13,515 bases of DNA from Nitrososphaeraceae archaeon (GCA_025922755.1 JAICHE010000012.1:1-13515), one strand, 5' to 3'; shown: positions 1 through 7,788, counted from the stretch's first letter. The notes: generated by a model from the letters alone, not told the origin. A program made the numbers and translations.

Positions 1-1
1 A

Positions 2-967
2 GTAACTAATTTGCTTGACCTAGGTGAGCCAGAAAGAGTAAATTCAAGCCTGGATATTCCTACCCAACCAACTGATGGTACTGGGGATCAATTATATGAA
101 AACGAGGAATTAGATCTTTCCTTTAGTGCACCTGAAGGATGGTTCTTACAACAGCCAGAAAGAATGGATGAAAACACTCCGGACGTTGTTGCAGTTGGTC
201 CCAAAATAGGAGAAATCAACCCAGTAATCTCCTTAAGAGTAATTGAAAAGGAAGGAAAAACATTTGACGACTTTATATCAGAAAAAAATGAATTATTACA
301 AGAGGTAGTATCAACTGGTAGTTTAGAAATCATTTCTCAAGAAAAATCAACCATTAATGGAAGAGAAGCATATGTTACTAATGCAGAAGGAGTTTTCCAG
401 ACCGGAAGTGAATCCTTTGATGTAAAATTCAAAGAAACAACCATTGTTGGAAATGATAAATTCTACACATTTGCCTATAGTAATGGATTAGATGATTTTG
501 ATAACCAATTACCAAGATATGAGGATTCAATTGATTCTTTCACAACATTGTCAGAACCAGCAAATGTAGAATCAAAAGAATCATCTGAACAGATGGATGA
601 AGGTGGAGGTTGTCTAATTGCAACAGCTACTTTTGGTTCTGAACTTGCGCCTCAGGTACAACAGTTAAGAGAATTAAGAGATAACACAATTCTTTCAACT
701 CAATCAGGAGCAACTTTCATGACCGGATTCAATCAATTTTATTATTCATTTTCACCTACTATAGCTGATTTTGAGCGTGAAAATCCACTCTTTAGAGAGG
801 CTGTTAAATTAACAATAACCCCCATGCTAACGTCTTTATCGATTTTAAACTATGCAAATATTAATTCTGAACAAGAAATTCTAGGTTATGGAATTGGTGT
901 AATTCTGATGAATATTGGGATGTATTTTGTTGCACCGGCAATGCTGATTCATAGATTTAGAAAATAA
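2..967 (+). CDS. CFI-box C-terminal-domain membrane/exported protein (5' truncated)
   Basis: The reading frame is open to the left window edge, so the N-terminus, and any signal peptide, is missing; the TTG at 11 is only the first permissible codon. Numbered from that TTG, residues ~30-185 form an alpha/beta domain beginning with LDLSFSAPEGW, which resembles the PsbP/Mog1-like fold often seen in archaeal exported proteins (inferred from pattern). An acidic linker then leads to GGGCLIATATFGSE (198-211), the hallmark of the CFI-box C-terminal domain, followed by LRELRDNTILST and two hydrophobic segments (~265-283 and ~290-313) ending in a short basic tail, RFRK. The C-terminal part is therefore probably membrane-anchored, with the PsbP-like part facing outwards. 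CFI-box proteins are numerous in ammonia-oxidizing archaea, but their function is not established. The next gene follows after 55 bases and has its own TATA-like element. Confidence 0.8.
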   Translation, partial: VTNLLDLGEPERVNSSLDIPTQPTDGTGDQLYENEELDLSFSAPEGWFLQQPERMDENTPDVVAVGPKIGEINPVISLRVIEKEGKTFDDFISEKNELLQEVVSTGSLEIISQEKSTINGREAYVTNAEGVFQTGSESFDVKFKETTIVGNDKFYTFAYSNGLDDFDNQLPRYEDSIDSFTTLSEPANVESKESSEQMDEGGGCLIATATFGSELAPQVQQLRELRDNTILSTQSGATFMTGFNQFYYSFSPTIADFERENPLFREAVKLTITPMLTSLSILNYANINSEQEILGYGIGVILMNIGMYFVAPAMLIHRFRK

Positions 968-990
968 TCTACTCATAACCAAAAATGATC

Positions 991-1000
991 ATAAATTTAA
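991..1000 (+). promoter_or_regulatory. TATA-like box of the HD hydrolase gene
   Basis: The A/T-only element ATAAATTTAA is centred about 27 bases before the ATG at 1023. This is the distance expected from an archaeal TATA box to the transcription start, so the mRNA would be leaderless. No Shine-Dalgarno sequence lies in front of the gene, which agrees. The surrounding sequence is AT-rich, so the call is moderate. Confidence 0.5.
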
Positions 1001-1022
1001 GTTACATTCTCCTTATAGTATT

Positions 1023-1697
1023 ATGACAAAAGACAAGATCACCAAAGATGAGCTTGTTTCCTTTATAGAAAATAATGCAAAAATAAGAATCGATAATACT
1101 CTTGAGAGCGCATTTGAAATGGCTGAAGAGGTACATAACAATATCAAAAGAGAAGACGAATCATCCTCATTTTTAGAAACTCATGTTTGGCCAGTTACCT
1201 TAGATGTTATCAAACATTACCAAAAAACTACCAAATTACTAACAACACTTCAAATTTCATCTGCAATTCTTCATGATGTGATGGAAGACAATGATAGAAT
1301 TTTAGATGTATACACATCTCAGGCATATGGTTTTGATGCTTATTTCAGACATAGATTTGGAGAATATATTTACCACGTCGCAAATACCTTAAAGACAAAA
1401 CCACTTGAAAATTATTCTGGTTCTAACGAAGAGGAGCAAAAAATTTCTAGATTTACTGATTATTGTTCAATCCTATCAACTTCAAAATATGAAATCAAAA
1501 TTATCAAACTTGCTGATAGATTAAACAATATGAGATTTATCTCTCAAATACCTAAACATGAAAAAATTAAGAGATATCTAAGAGAAGCTGAGGATTTTTA
1601 CATTGCATATTCCCTTTTTCCACCTCAGACCCTCGATTATTATCACGAAATCAGAAACGCGTATGACGAATTAAAGAGCCTAAAAATTACAGTTTAA
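1023..1697 (+). CDS. Stand-alone HD-domain hydrolase, MESH1/SpoT-like
   Basis: A 224-residue protein made almost entirely of the metal-dependent HD domain found in RelA/SpoT hydrolases and the single-domain MESH1 enzymes. The metal/catalytic set is visible: H54 (ETHVWPVTLDV, equivalent to the INHP motif), H84-D85 and E88-D89 (AILHDVMEDND), and D165 with N169 (IIKLADRLNNMR). R43 lies 11 residues before H54, as the substrate-contacting Arg does in MESH1. No synthetase or TGS/ACT domain is attached. By family it should remove the 3'-pyrophosphate of (p)ppGpp or a related nucleotide; human MESH1 also acts on NADPH, so the true substrate is open. About ten extra residues (SQAYGFDAYF) follow the ED motif. 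It probably acts in the cytosol on Mn2+. It faces fixC tail to tail with three bases between the stop codons. Confidence 0.8.
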   Translation: MTKDKITKDELVSFIENNAKIRIDNTLESAFEMAEEVHNNIKREDESSSFLETHVWPVTLDVIKHYQKTTKLLTTLQISSAILHDVMEDNDRILDVYTSQAYGFDAYFRHRFGEYIYHVANTLKTKPLENYSGSNEEEQKISRFTDYCSILSTSKYEIKIIKLADRLNNMRFISQIPKHEKIKRYLREAEDFYIAYSLFPPQTLDYYHEIRNAYDELKSLKITV

Positions 1698-1700
1698 AAT

Positions 1701-3575
1701 CTAACCATAATTATAATGAATTCCTTTTTCACCACGAGGATGTTTCCATTCAGTTTCCTGTGAACATGTTCCACAATCTACACATCCCTCATGTTGAATT
1801 ACGACCTTTCCGTCCTCTTCACTGTAGCATTTGGCAGGACACAAAGTAACTATCTTCTTCATGAATTCACTTTCATAATTTAACACCTTGATATGGGATT
1901 CATGATCATCATTGTAACTTAATTTAGCAATTCTATCAGAAATTGAGGGTATGGTTGGAGAATAAGTAGAAGTTACAGATTTTCCCAATCTTTCAGCTAA
2001 TTGGATGGGTACCTGAACATATGTATCCTCTGACTCTATCATTGGCAAAAGTTTGTCATAACCAAGAATATTTGCAAATTTAACAGCTATTCCTCTAAAA
2101 GTTCCACTTGACATCATTTTTAAAATTGGACCATATCTAGAACCTATGATATCTTTTGGAACATCTTTTGCTGCATCAAGAAATATCTTTAGATAATCCT
2201 TATCGATTTGTTTCATATCCAAGGTGTAAGGACTTTCATTAACAGATTGAGAGTAAAATTCCCCGAGATATTTTTCTGAAAAATCATTTTTATCAAGTGC
2301 TCTTGCTATAGCATTAGCTGCTCGCACTCCATCGTCTATTCCTACATTTAAGCCCTCAATTCTGGGCCCCACAAAGACTCCTCTTCCTGCAGCATCACCA
2401 ACAAATAAGATATTTTTAAAAAATGGCTTTTCCATTCTACATCTCTTACCATCCGGAACTAATTTGGCACCGTATTCTGATTCAACATAATCCGTTCCAA
2501 AAGTTACTCCAAATTTTTCTTTCATCTGTTGCTCGGTTTTGGAAAGTTTTTCCTGAATATCTTCATCAGTTTTGAATTTGCCAGAATCGATTAGTGCTTT
2601 TCTTCCATTTGGAGAAAGAGATGCCTCTCTAAGTTCAGTCCAGGTTTTTATCAATTTGGCCACTCCAAAACGTATTCGAAGTTGCTCTTCTTGCGGCAAA
2701 CTCTTATCGATTTCTTTTTTAATTGGAATTACATCCTTGATGAATTCACTTACTAGTGGATTTTTGATAAGGGAATCAATTAACCCATATGGCTCAACTG
2801 GATTTCTTATTAGAGAATCAAAATGATAAACAGCTCCTAATGATAGGGTGTCACGATTAGTGTAAAGAAATCCCCCACCTATGTGGTTAAGAGTAATATC
2901 GCCTGCAAAAAGATGTGCTGCTCCTTCATTTGGGCCTATACCGAATCTCTCTTCAATAATCTCTTCAGGAAGTTTTACAATTACCTTTACTCCTTGATAC
3001 AATTGAGTAGGTAAAAATTTTTTCCGAGCTCCCACTATTTCAGCTATTTCCGAATTTACTCCATCTGCAGCTATTATCGCTTTGACTTCAAATTCATCAA
3101 GCTCATCTGTTTGTATAATCGTCCTTTCATCTTGCCAAGAAATTGCTTTGACATGTACTCCTGGTATAATTCCTCCACCAAATTTTTCTGCGCTTTCTAC
3201 TGCTTGTTTTGCAAACCAAGAATTTAGCTTATTCATCAAAACTGAACAACCAAAATTGGCCTGATAATCATGTGCCTCAGTAAGGTCCATCGAATATTCT
3301 TTATCTTTGGAGGTAGAATGAAGAATGTATTTTGTTATCTTTCTTTCATAGGGAGCCTCTTCAAGAAAATTCTCGTATAGATCATCAACATTAGTTACAT
3401 TACCTTTTTTTGGTTTTTTAGAATAAAGAATTCCGCCTGAGATATTTTTAGAACCTACCTTGGTTCCAGCTTCTAATAGAATTGCTTGTTTTCCTAGCTT
3501 AGATAATTGTTTTAATGCAGCAAGTCCAGCTGAACCGCCACCAATAATTGCCACATCATATTTTTCCAAAATCAA
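1701..3575 (-). CDS. fixC: ETF:quinone oxidoreductase with fused FixX-like ferredoxin domain (FixC-FixX)
   Basis: This flavoprotein should take electrons from EtfAB and pass them to the membrane quinone. The N-terminus is a dinucleotide fold with GGGSAG (12-17) and a Glu (E35) that binds the FAD ribose; a second FAD motif, FVGDAAGRG, lies at 391-399, followed by GPRIEGLNVGIDDG. The last ~55 residues are a ferredoxin-like tail with C579, C583, C598, C601 and C604 (CPAKC ... CVDCGTC), matching the [4Fe-4S] domain of ETF-QO and of FixX. In nitrogen-fixation-type clusters FixX is a separate protein; here it is fused. The TTG at 3575 is used because it directly follows the etfA stop TGA in the same frame, a GAGG site sits five bases upstream, and the first in-frame ATG is codon 96, beyond the FAD fold. 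It is the last gene of the etfB-etfA-fixC operon. Confidence 0.9.
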   Translation of the reverse strand: MILEKYDVAIIGGGSAGLAALKQLSKLGKQAILLEAGTKVGSKNISGGILYSKKPKKGNVTNVDDLYENFLEEAPYERKITKYILHSTSKDKEYSMDLTEAHDYQANFGCSVLMNKLNSWFAKQAVESAEKFGGGIIPGVHVKAISWQDERTIIQTDELDEFEVKAIIAADGVNSEIAEIVGARKKFLPTQLYQGVKVIVKLPEEIIEERFGIGPNEGAAHLFAGDITLNHIGGGFLYTNRDTLSLGAVYHFDSLIRNPVEPYGLIDSLIKNPLVSEFIKDVIPIKKEIDKSLPQEEQLRIRFGVAKLIKTWTELREASLSPNGRKALIDSGKFKTDEDIQEKLSKTEQQMKEKFGVTFGTDYVESEYGAKLVPDGKRCRMEKPFFKNILFVGDAAGRGVFVGPRIEGLNVGIDDGVRAANAIARALDKNDFSEKYLGEFYSQSVNESPYTLDMKQIDKDYLKIFLDAAKDVPKDIIGSRYGPILKMMSSGTFRGIAVKFANILGYDKLLPMIESEDTYVQVPIQLAERLGKSVTSTYSPTIPSISDRIAKLSYNDDHESHIKVLNYESEFMKKIVTLCPAKCYSEEDGKVVIQHEGCVDCGTCSQETEWKHPRGEKGIHYNYG

Positions 3576-4757
3576 TCAAGCCTCAACAATCTGAATTTGT
3601 TTTTTTATTTCTTCAATTAATAATGGAATCACGTCTTCCATTCTTCCCTTTATGAAAATATCACACTCATCCTTTATGGGAGCATCCTCATCAGGATTTA
3701 TAGCTACAACAAATCCAGAATCCTTCATTCCCCAAACATGTTGCATTGCCCCGCTGACTCCAGCTGCGATATAGAGCATTGCACTTGTTTTATGGCCACT
3801 TGTTCCAATTACTCTATCTGGAATCATATACTTTGCATCTAAAGACTGGCTAATCGAGAATGGTTTTTTGGATATTGGTAGAGTTATTCCTACTTCCGCG
3901 TTCAATTCGTTAGCCAATTGTTGAACTAATTTTATGTTATTTTCTGGATCGTCCTTTATTCCTCTGCCAAAACTAACAATTGTTCTTGGAGTTTCAAAAT
4001 CTACTTCACTCTGAATTATTTCTCTACTGATTACTTTTACACGTAGGTCTCTTTCATCAATTCTTGGAACAAATTCAAAAACTTGTCCCTTTCTTTCAGA
4101 ATTAGGTTCTATTGGTTCAAAAACTCCAGGAATTATACTACAAGCTTGGGGATGATAATCTCGTTTAAAGGCAGGATTACGATTATCTAAACAAAGAATA
4201 GTAGTCCACAAAAATCCTGAAAAATCTGGCCTATACATCTCAAGAGTTTTCTCGTAGGTCTCTTTGACTCCACCTGTTTTTTGTTGGTGAGACATTTCAA
4301 TATCCTCAATCACAAGTTGGTTAATGTCTGAGGCTAATCCAGAATTTAATCCAGCTAAAACAGTAGATGACAAATGCCTACCAATAGCATCTGCTGCAAA
4401 AAACATGTATCTTGGCCGTCTAAAGTCTTCAGCATATTCGGGTTCTATTTTTCCTCCAAGATCCTTGTTAATGGCAATTTGACAGATTACCTTGGTGTAA
4501 ATGATATTTCGAATTTCCTCTAACTGAGGATGGTCACAATAAATTACAGAATCTGCACCAATTTCGATTAATTCTTTTGATAAATCCTTTATTTTATTTC
4601 CTAATACAATAGCTACTACTTTTTCTTTTGAAGAGTAGGTTTGATTAAATTTATCCATTAATCTTCTTGCTTCACCAATCATCTCTTTGCTTACACGTAG
4701 GATCTCTCCTTGCTCAATTTCAATAACAACATAAAGATGACGATATTTTTCTACCAT
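3576..4757 (-). CDS. etfA: Electron transfer flavoprotein alpha subunit (EtfA/FixB)
   Basis: The C-terminal third carries the FAD-binding domain of the family: VIGTSGHKTSAMLYIAAG (316-333), then VSGAMQHVWGMKDSGFVVAIN and DEDAPI (357-362), which mirror the family pattern in which GQTGK, SGAIQH and NKDPEAPI contact FAD. Residues 1-~140 form the domain that packs against EtfB. The protein is 393 residues, against roughly 310-330 for most EtfA. The excess lies mostly at ~150-205, where IEDIEMSHQQKTGG and a Tyr/Lys-rich stretch replace the short, usual LTADC-type segment. The GQTGK glutamine is replaced (GTSGH), so flavin tuning may differ from the canonical protein. The start ATG overlaps the etfB stop by one base (TAATG), and the TGA stop abuts fixC with no spacing, so translation of the three genes is probably coupled. 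Confidence 0.92.
   Translation of the reverse strand: MVEKYRHLYVVIEIEQGEILRVSKEMIGEARRLMDKFNQTYSSKEKVVAIVLGNKIKDLSKELIEIGADSVIYCDHPQLEEIRNIIYTKVICQIAINKDLGGKIEPEYAEDFRRPRYMFFAADAIGRHLSSTVLAGLNSGLASDINQLVIEDIEMSHQQKTGGVKETYEKTLEMYRPDFSGFLWTTILCLDNRNPAFKRDYHPQACSIIPGVFEPIEPNSERKGQVFEFVPRIDERDLRVKVISREIIQSEVDFETPRTIVSFGRGIKDDPENNIKLVQQLANELNAEVGITLPISKKPFSISQSLDAKYMIPDRVIGTSGHKTSAMLYIAAGVSGAMQHVWGMKDSGFVVAINPDEDAPIKDECDIFIKGRMEDVIPLLIEEIKKQIQIVEA
3581..3584 (-). promoter_or_regulatory. Shine-Dalgarno site deciding the fixC TTG start
   Basis: GAGG on the minus strand lies inside the last codons of etfA, five bases before the TTG at 3575. The spacing suits initiation at that TTG better than at the second TTG (3569). 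It supports re-initiation or coupled translation at the etfA/fixC junction. Confidence 0.5.
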
Positions 4758-5632
4758 TACTTTATCACCATTGCCTCAAGGGCTTCTTTCATTTTACCTA
4801 CAACCATACGGAGTTGTTCTGGATCTGACCCGTCAACAACTTCTGCTTTTCTAGTAGCTGTTGATTTTGGAACTCTCTCAACTTTGTAAACAATTGTAGG
4901 TGATCCTGGCAAACCAACTAAACTCTTTGCCACACCAAGTTCATCTGCATTAAAAATTTTGAAATACTCTTTGAAATTTTCTGCTCGTTCTTTTGCTTCT
5001 TTTTGATATTTTTGAAAAGATAATCTTTGAGAAACTGTATTGTAGCTTGATTTGAAAGTTGGGTCTATTGAAATAAAAACCGGTAAAGGTGCTTCTACCT
5101 CTTCAATAATGTCCGGCGCCCCTTGCAAACTAACCAAACGCTTTGCTCTTATGGTTCTATTTTCTAAATCTACACTATAGCTTGTAACATTACCTAGAAA
5201 GGTAAAACCAAGTTTCCAAGCTGTTTGAGGTCCCGTTTGTCCTGTTTCTCCATCAGAGGCTCTATGTCCTGAAAAAACAATGTCCATTTTTCCTTGCATT
5301 TTTCCGATTCCAACCCTTAACACCTCAGCAGTTCCCAAGGTATCAGCCCCAGCAAAAATTTTATCACTATACAAATGCAATTCCTCAGCATCTGAGATCT
5401 CTTGAGCCTGCTTGAGAGCTAAATCAGCAATTGGAGGACCCATAGTTCCAATAGAAATTTTTGCATCATACATTACCCTTGAATAAAATGCAGCTTCAGC
5501 AGCAATAGCACTATGAGGCCCCAGAGTATTTTTTGTCTCTGCACGGTTTAATGTTCCATCAGGATTATAGCTAACATTCCCTTCTGAAAAATCAGGTTCT
5601 AATTTTATGATTACACCTACATTAAGAGACAC
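4757..5632 (-). CDS. etfB: Electron transfer flavoprotein beta subunit (EtfB/FixA)
   Basis: A 291-residue EtfB that pairs with EtfA to form the cytosolic heterodimeric flavoprotein. Diagnostic segments are FAGADTLGTAEVL (93-105), SGHRASDGETGQTGPQTAW (121-139), the nucleotide/flavin-binding loop, and LGLPGSPTIV-like SLVGLPGSPTIV (237-248). The DGETGQTGP form resembles that of FixA/bifurcating-type proteins more than the human-type DDDCNQTG, which hints at a second flavin (FAD) site; this is an inference from a short motif. The start is GTG (5632); an in-frame ATG upstream is absent, and a TATA element lies ~25 bases before it, so the operon mRNA is probably leaderless. It is the first gene of the etfB-etfA-fixC operon. 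The length is somewhat above the usual ~250-260. Confidence 0.92.
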   Translation of the reverse strand: MSLNVGVIIKLEPDFSEGNVSYNPDGTLNRAETKNTLGPHSAIAAEAAFYSRVMYDAKISIGTMGPPIADLALKQAQEISDAEELHLYSDKIFAGADTLGTAEVLRVGIGKMQGKMDIVFSGHRASDGETGQTGPQTAWKLGFTFLGNVTSYSVDLENRTIRAKRLVSLQGAPDIIEEVEAPLPVFISIDPTFKSSYNTVSQRLSFQKYQKEAKERAENFKEYFKIFNADELGVAKSLVGLPGSPTIVYKVERVPKSTATRKAEVVDGSDPEQLRMVVGKMKEALEAMVIK

Positions 5633-5651
5633 GAATATTCTGCAAACATCT

Positions 5652-5663
5652 ATTCATAAATTG
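5652..5663 (-). promoter_or_regulatory. TATA-like box of the etfB-etfA-fixC operon
   Basis: On the minus strand this reads CAATTTATGAAT and is centred about 25 bases before the GTG at 5632. This is the right place for a leaderless archaeal transcript. No Shine-Dalgarno site precedes the GTG. The 66 bases between ndh and etfB therefore hold their own promoter, and the operon need not depend on read-through from ndh. Confidence 0.5.
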
Positions 5664-5698
5664 TTTTCTTATTATCTTGCTAATAGAATTGACTAAAC

Positions 5699-7054
5699 TT
5701 ACCAAACATCATCTACTTCATCAAGAACCTTGTATTCTTTTTTAGTCTCTCTATCTGAAAATTTCAGTCTAGAAATATCTCTATCAAAAAACATGTCAAT
5801 TGTCCAATCTAATAATACTCGAAGCCGTTTATCCCATTTTGGAATTTTTGAAATGTATACATTTCTCCATAAGGCCCAAGCCCAAATTCCACTAATGTTC
5901 ATTCCAAATATTGAGGCAACACCATTCCTTTTTCCAATAATTGCCATTTGACCTCTTGATTCGTATTCAAATTTTTTCATTTTTTCATTTCTGATTAATG
6001 CATGTAAATTATGAGCCGCAGTCTTAGCTTGTGCTTCAGCTAGTTGGGCAGTGGGAGCAAAAGGTCTTTTGGTTGACTGATCAATAAACAAAGCACAATC
6101 CCCAATCGCAAAAACTCCAGGAAAATCAACAACTTCTAAATAATCATTTACTATGATTTTTCCTCTTTCTGTTTTAAACATTGATCTCTTGATGGTATTT
6201 ACTGGAGTTACACCAGCTGTCCAAATCATTGTTCTTGTTTGAATAGATTCTCTATCAGAACTATCCTCTTTCTCAGAACTACCATCAATCTTTTTTACCA
6301 TTATTTCATTTCCGTTAAAACTAGTTACAGCAGTTTTTAATTTAATTTCAATTCCATGTTTTGTTAACAAATTATATGCAAATTTTGCTAATTTTTCACT
6401 AAAACCAGGTAAAATATTTGGAAGTGCTTCTAATACAATTACTTTGATTTCATTTTTTTTAATTTTCGGATAATATTTTCGTGCATCCAACAACAAATCC
6501 ATTAACTCTCCAGCTGTTTCTATTCCTGCAAAACCTCCTCCTACTATAACAAAAGTCAACAAACTTTTCCTAAGAATTGGATTGGATTCATTTTCTGCCT
6601 GTTCGAGCATATCAATTACTCTATTTCTGATAGTCATGGCATCGTTTAGATTCTTAATTGTGTAAGCGTGTTTTTCCACATCACTCATTCCAAAAAAGTT
6701 AGTTTCACTTCCCAATGAAACCACCAGAAAGTCATAATGAATAGAAACGCCTCTTTTTTCATTAGTTCCCCATAAATTTACAATTTTTCCATAGGGATCG
6801 ATATTTTTCACCCTTCCTTCATAAAATGTCGTTTTATGGATGATCGTACGAATAGGCATCACGATATGCCTTGTGGCAAGCATTCCTGCTGCCACTTGGG
6901 GCAGCATTGGTGTAAATAACAGAAAATTATCTTCACTAATTAAAACAATTTCAATATCATCATCATTTTTGAAATACTCCTCCAATTTTCGAGTACATTC
7001 TACTCCGCCATACCCTCCGCCTAGAACAACAATTTTTCTCTTTTTTTCAGCCAA
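5699..7054 (-). CDS. ndh: Type II NADH dehydrogenase (NDH-2 family FAD oxidoreductase)
   Basis: A two-dinucleotide-fold flavoprotein of 451 residues, the usual NDH-2 length. The FAD fold is IVVLGGGYGG (8-17); the NAD(P)H fold is FVIVGGGFAG (168-177), with an acidic residue E209 at the end of its second strand, favouring NADH. GVFAIGDCA (313-321) is the FAD phosphate motif, and PTAQLAEAQA (334-343) the conserved AQ-type quinone-site segment. The C-terminal GQMAIIGKRNGVASIFG and IWAWALWRNVYI segment is the amphipathic membrane-binding part typical of the family. It should oxidize NADH and reduce quinone without pumping protons. A sulfide:quinone reductase role is less likely because the matching cysteines are not seen. 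The start is TTG with a strong Shine-Dalgarno eight bases upstream; no ATG fits. It lies between the ACT gene and the ETF operon, all on the minus strand. Confidence 0.88.
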   Translation of the reverse strand: MAEKKRKIVVLGGGYGGVECTRKLEEYFKNDDDIEIVLISEDNFLLFTPMLPQVAAGMLATRHIVMPIRTIIHKTTFYEGRVKNIDPYGKIVNLWGTNEKRGVSIHYDFLVVSLGSETNFFGMSDVEKHAYTIKNLNDAMTIRNRVIDMLEQAENESNPILRKSLLTFVIVGGGFAGIETAGELMDLLLDARKYYPKIKKNEIKVIVLEALPNILPGFSEKLAKFAYNLLTKHGIEIKLKTAVTSFNGNEIMVKKIDGSSEKEDSSDRESIQTRTMIWTAGVTPVNTIKRSMFKTERGKIIVNDYLEVVDFPGVFAIGDCALFIDQSTKRPFAPTAQLAEAQAKTAAHNLHALIRNEKMKKFEYESRGQMAIIGKRNGVASIFGMNISGIWAWALWRNVYISKIPKWDKRLRVLLDWTIDMFFDRDISRLKFSDRETKKEYKVLDEVDDVW

Positions 7055-7062
7055 TAGGTTAT

Positions 7063-7068
7063 ACCTCC
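7063..7068 (-). promoter_or_regulatory. Strong Shine-Dalgarno site that fixes the ndh TTG start
   Basis: GGAGGT on the minus strand sits eight bases before the TTG at 7054. It is a six-base match to the archaeal anti-Shine-Dalgarno sequence and decides the start of ndh, which has no ATG or GTG nearby. It also implies a leadered mRNA, unlike the probable leaderless neighbours. Confidence 0.75.
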
Positions 7069-7119
7069 TAAAAAAGACGAATATATCCTATGAGATCAGT
7101 TTCTAAAAAATTTCTAATT

Positions 7120-7788
7120 TCAAGCAGTTCGAAGTATTGCAGAATGCAAAACATCGTATGCTTTTGAAGAATCCTTCTCGTTGAGAATCAAGATGATATT
7201 ATCTTGACTGAAAAAGGCATTTACTAGTTCTATTCCATTACCATGCAAAACTTCAGCCACATAAGATACAACATCCGATTTGTTTTGGTTTGGAGGGATT
7301 GAGATTCTAATTTTGGCCAAACCAGTGCTAAAGATATTCTCTCTATTAGGCATGGTATCAAATATCTCTCTTATATCATCCAAATCTTCTGTTAGAAATC
7401 TAAAGGTGTCTGATGACCTAAAAAAATCATAATTTGTAGTAATTTTTGAAAACTTGTCTAAAATTGTCAGAGGATCAATATTCTGAGAGTCCTTCATGGA
7501 GAATTTAATGTCAATTATTCCATCAGTAAGTGCTAATCTAGCATTTTTCAAGACTGATTGTTCTTCTACCTCCTCTTTTGATTCTAGTGAATCGGCAAAT
7601 CTTTTGATTGCTACCACAATGGTATTCAAATTAACTGGGTTTCCAAGAGTCCTCTCGACCTCGGGCTGAATTTTAACGGCAAGCGCAGTATAATTGATTA
7701 AATCCATCTTGAGACAATCAAAAATGGAACGATTTCGGGTTATTGTTTCTCGAACTATTTCAGGTACGGATATGTTAGTTATTCTCAT
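7120..7788 (-). CDS. ACT-domain-like regulatory protein of unknown target
   Basis: A 222-residue protein without transmembrane segments. The N-terminal ~62 residues (IVRETITRNRSIFDCLKMDL, then a segment with ALAVKIQPEVERTLGNPV and NTIVVAIKRF) look all-helical and could be a DNA-binding or dimerization part. Residues ~88-150 and ~156-220 look like two beta-alpha-beta-beta-alpha-beta units; the second (GLAKIRISI ... VVSYVAEVLHGNGIELVNAF ... IILILNEKD) closely resembles the aspartokinase-type ACT fold that binds amino acids. No catalytic domain is attached, so an allosteric or transcriptional role is inferred rather than seen. The ATG at 7788 is preferred to the in-frame TTG just before it because the TATA-like element lies about 26 bases from the ATG. 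It is divergent from hsp20 and lies 65 bases upstream of ndh on the same strand. Confidence 0.65.
   Translation of the reverse strand: MRITNISVPEIVRETITRNRSIFDCLKMDLINYTALAVKIQPEVERTLGNPVNLNTIVVAIKRFADSLESKEEVEEQSVLKNARLALTDGIIDIKFSMKDSQNIDPLTILDKFSKITTNYDFFRSSDTFRFLTEDLDDIREIFDTMPNRENIFSTGLAKIRISIPPNQNKSDVVSYVAEVLHGNGIELVNAFFSQDNIILILNEKDSSKAYDVLHSAILRTA

Noticed and set aside
3573..3578. TGA as a pyrrolysine/selenocysteine or sequencing-error codon joining EtfA and FixC
   Set aside because: A Shine-Dalgarno at good spacing and a TTG start explain the junction; TGA does not encode pyrrolysine, and no selenocysteine element was seen. Kept only as an open alternative in the findings.
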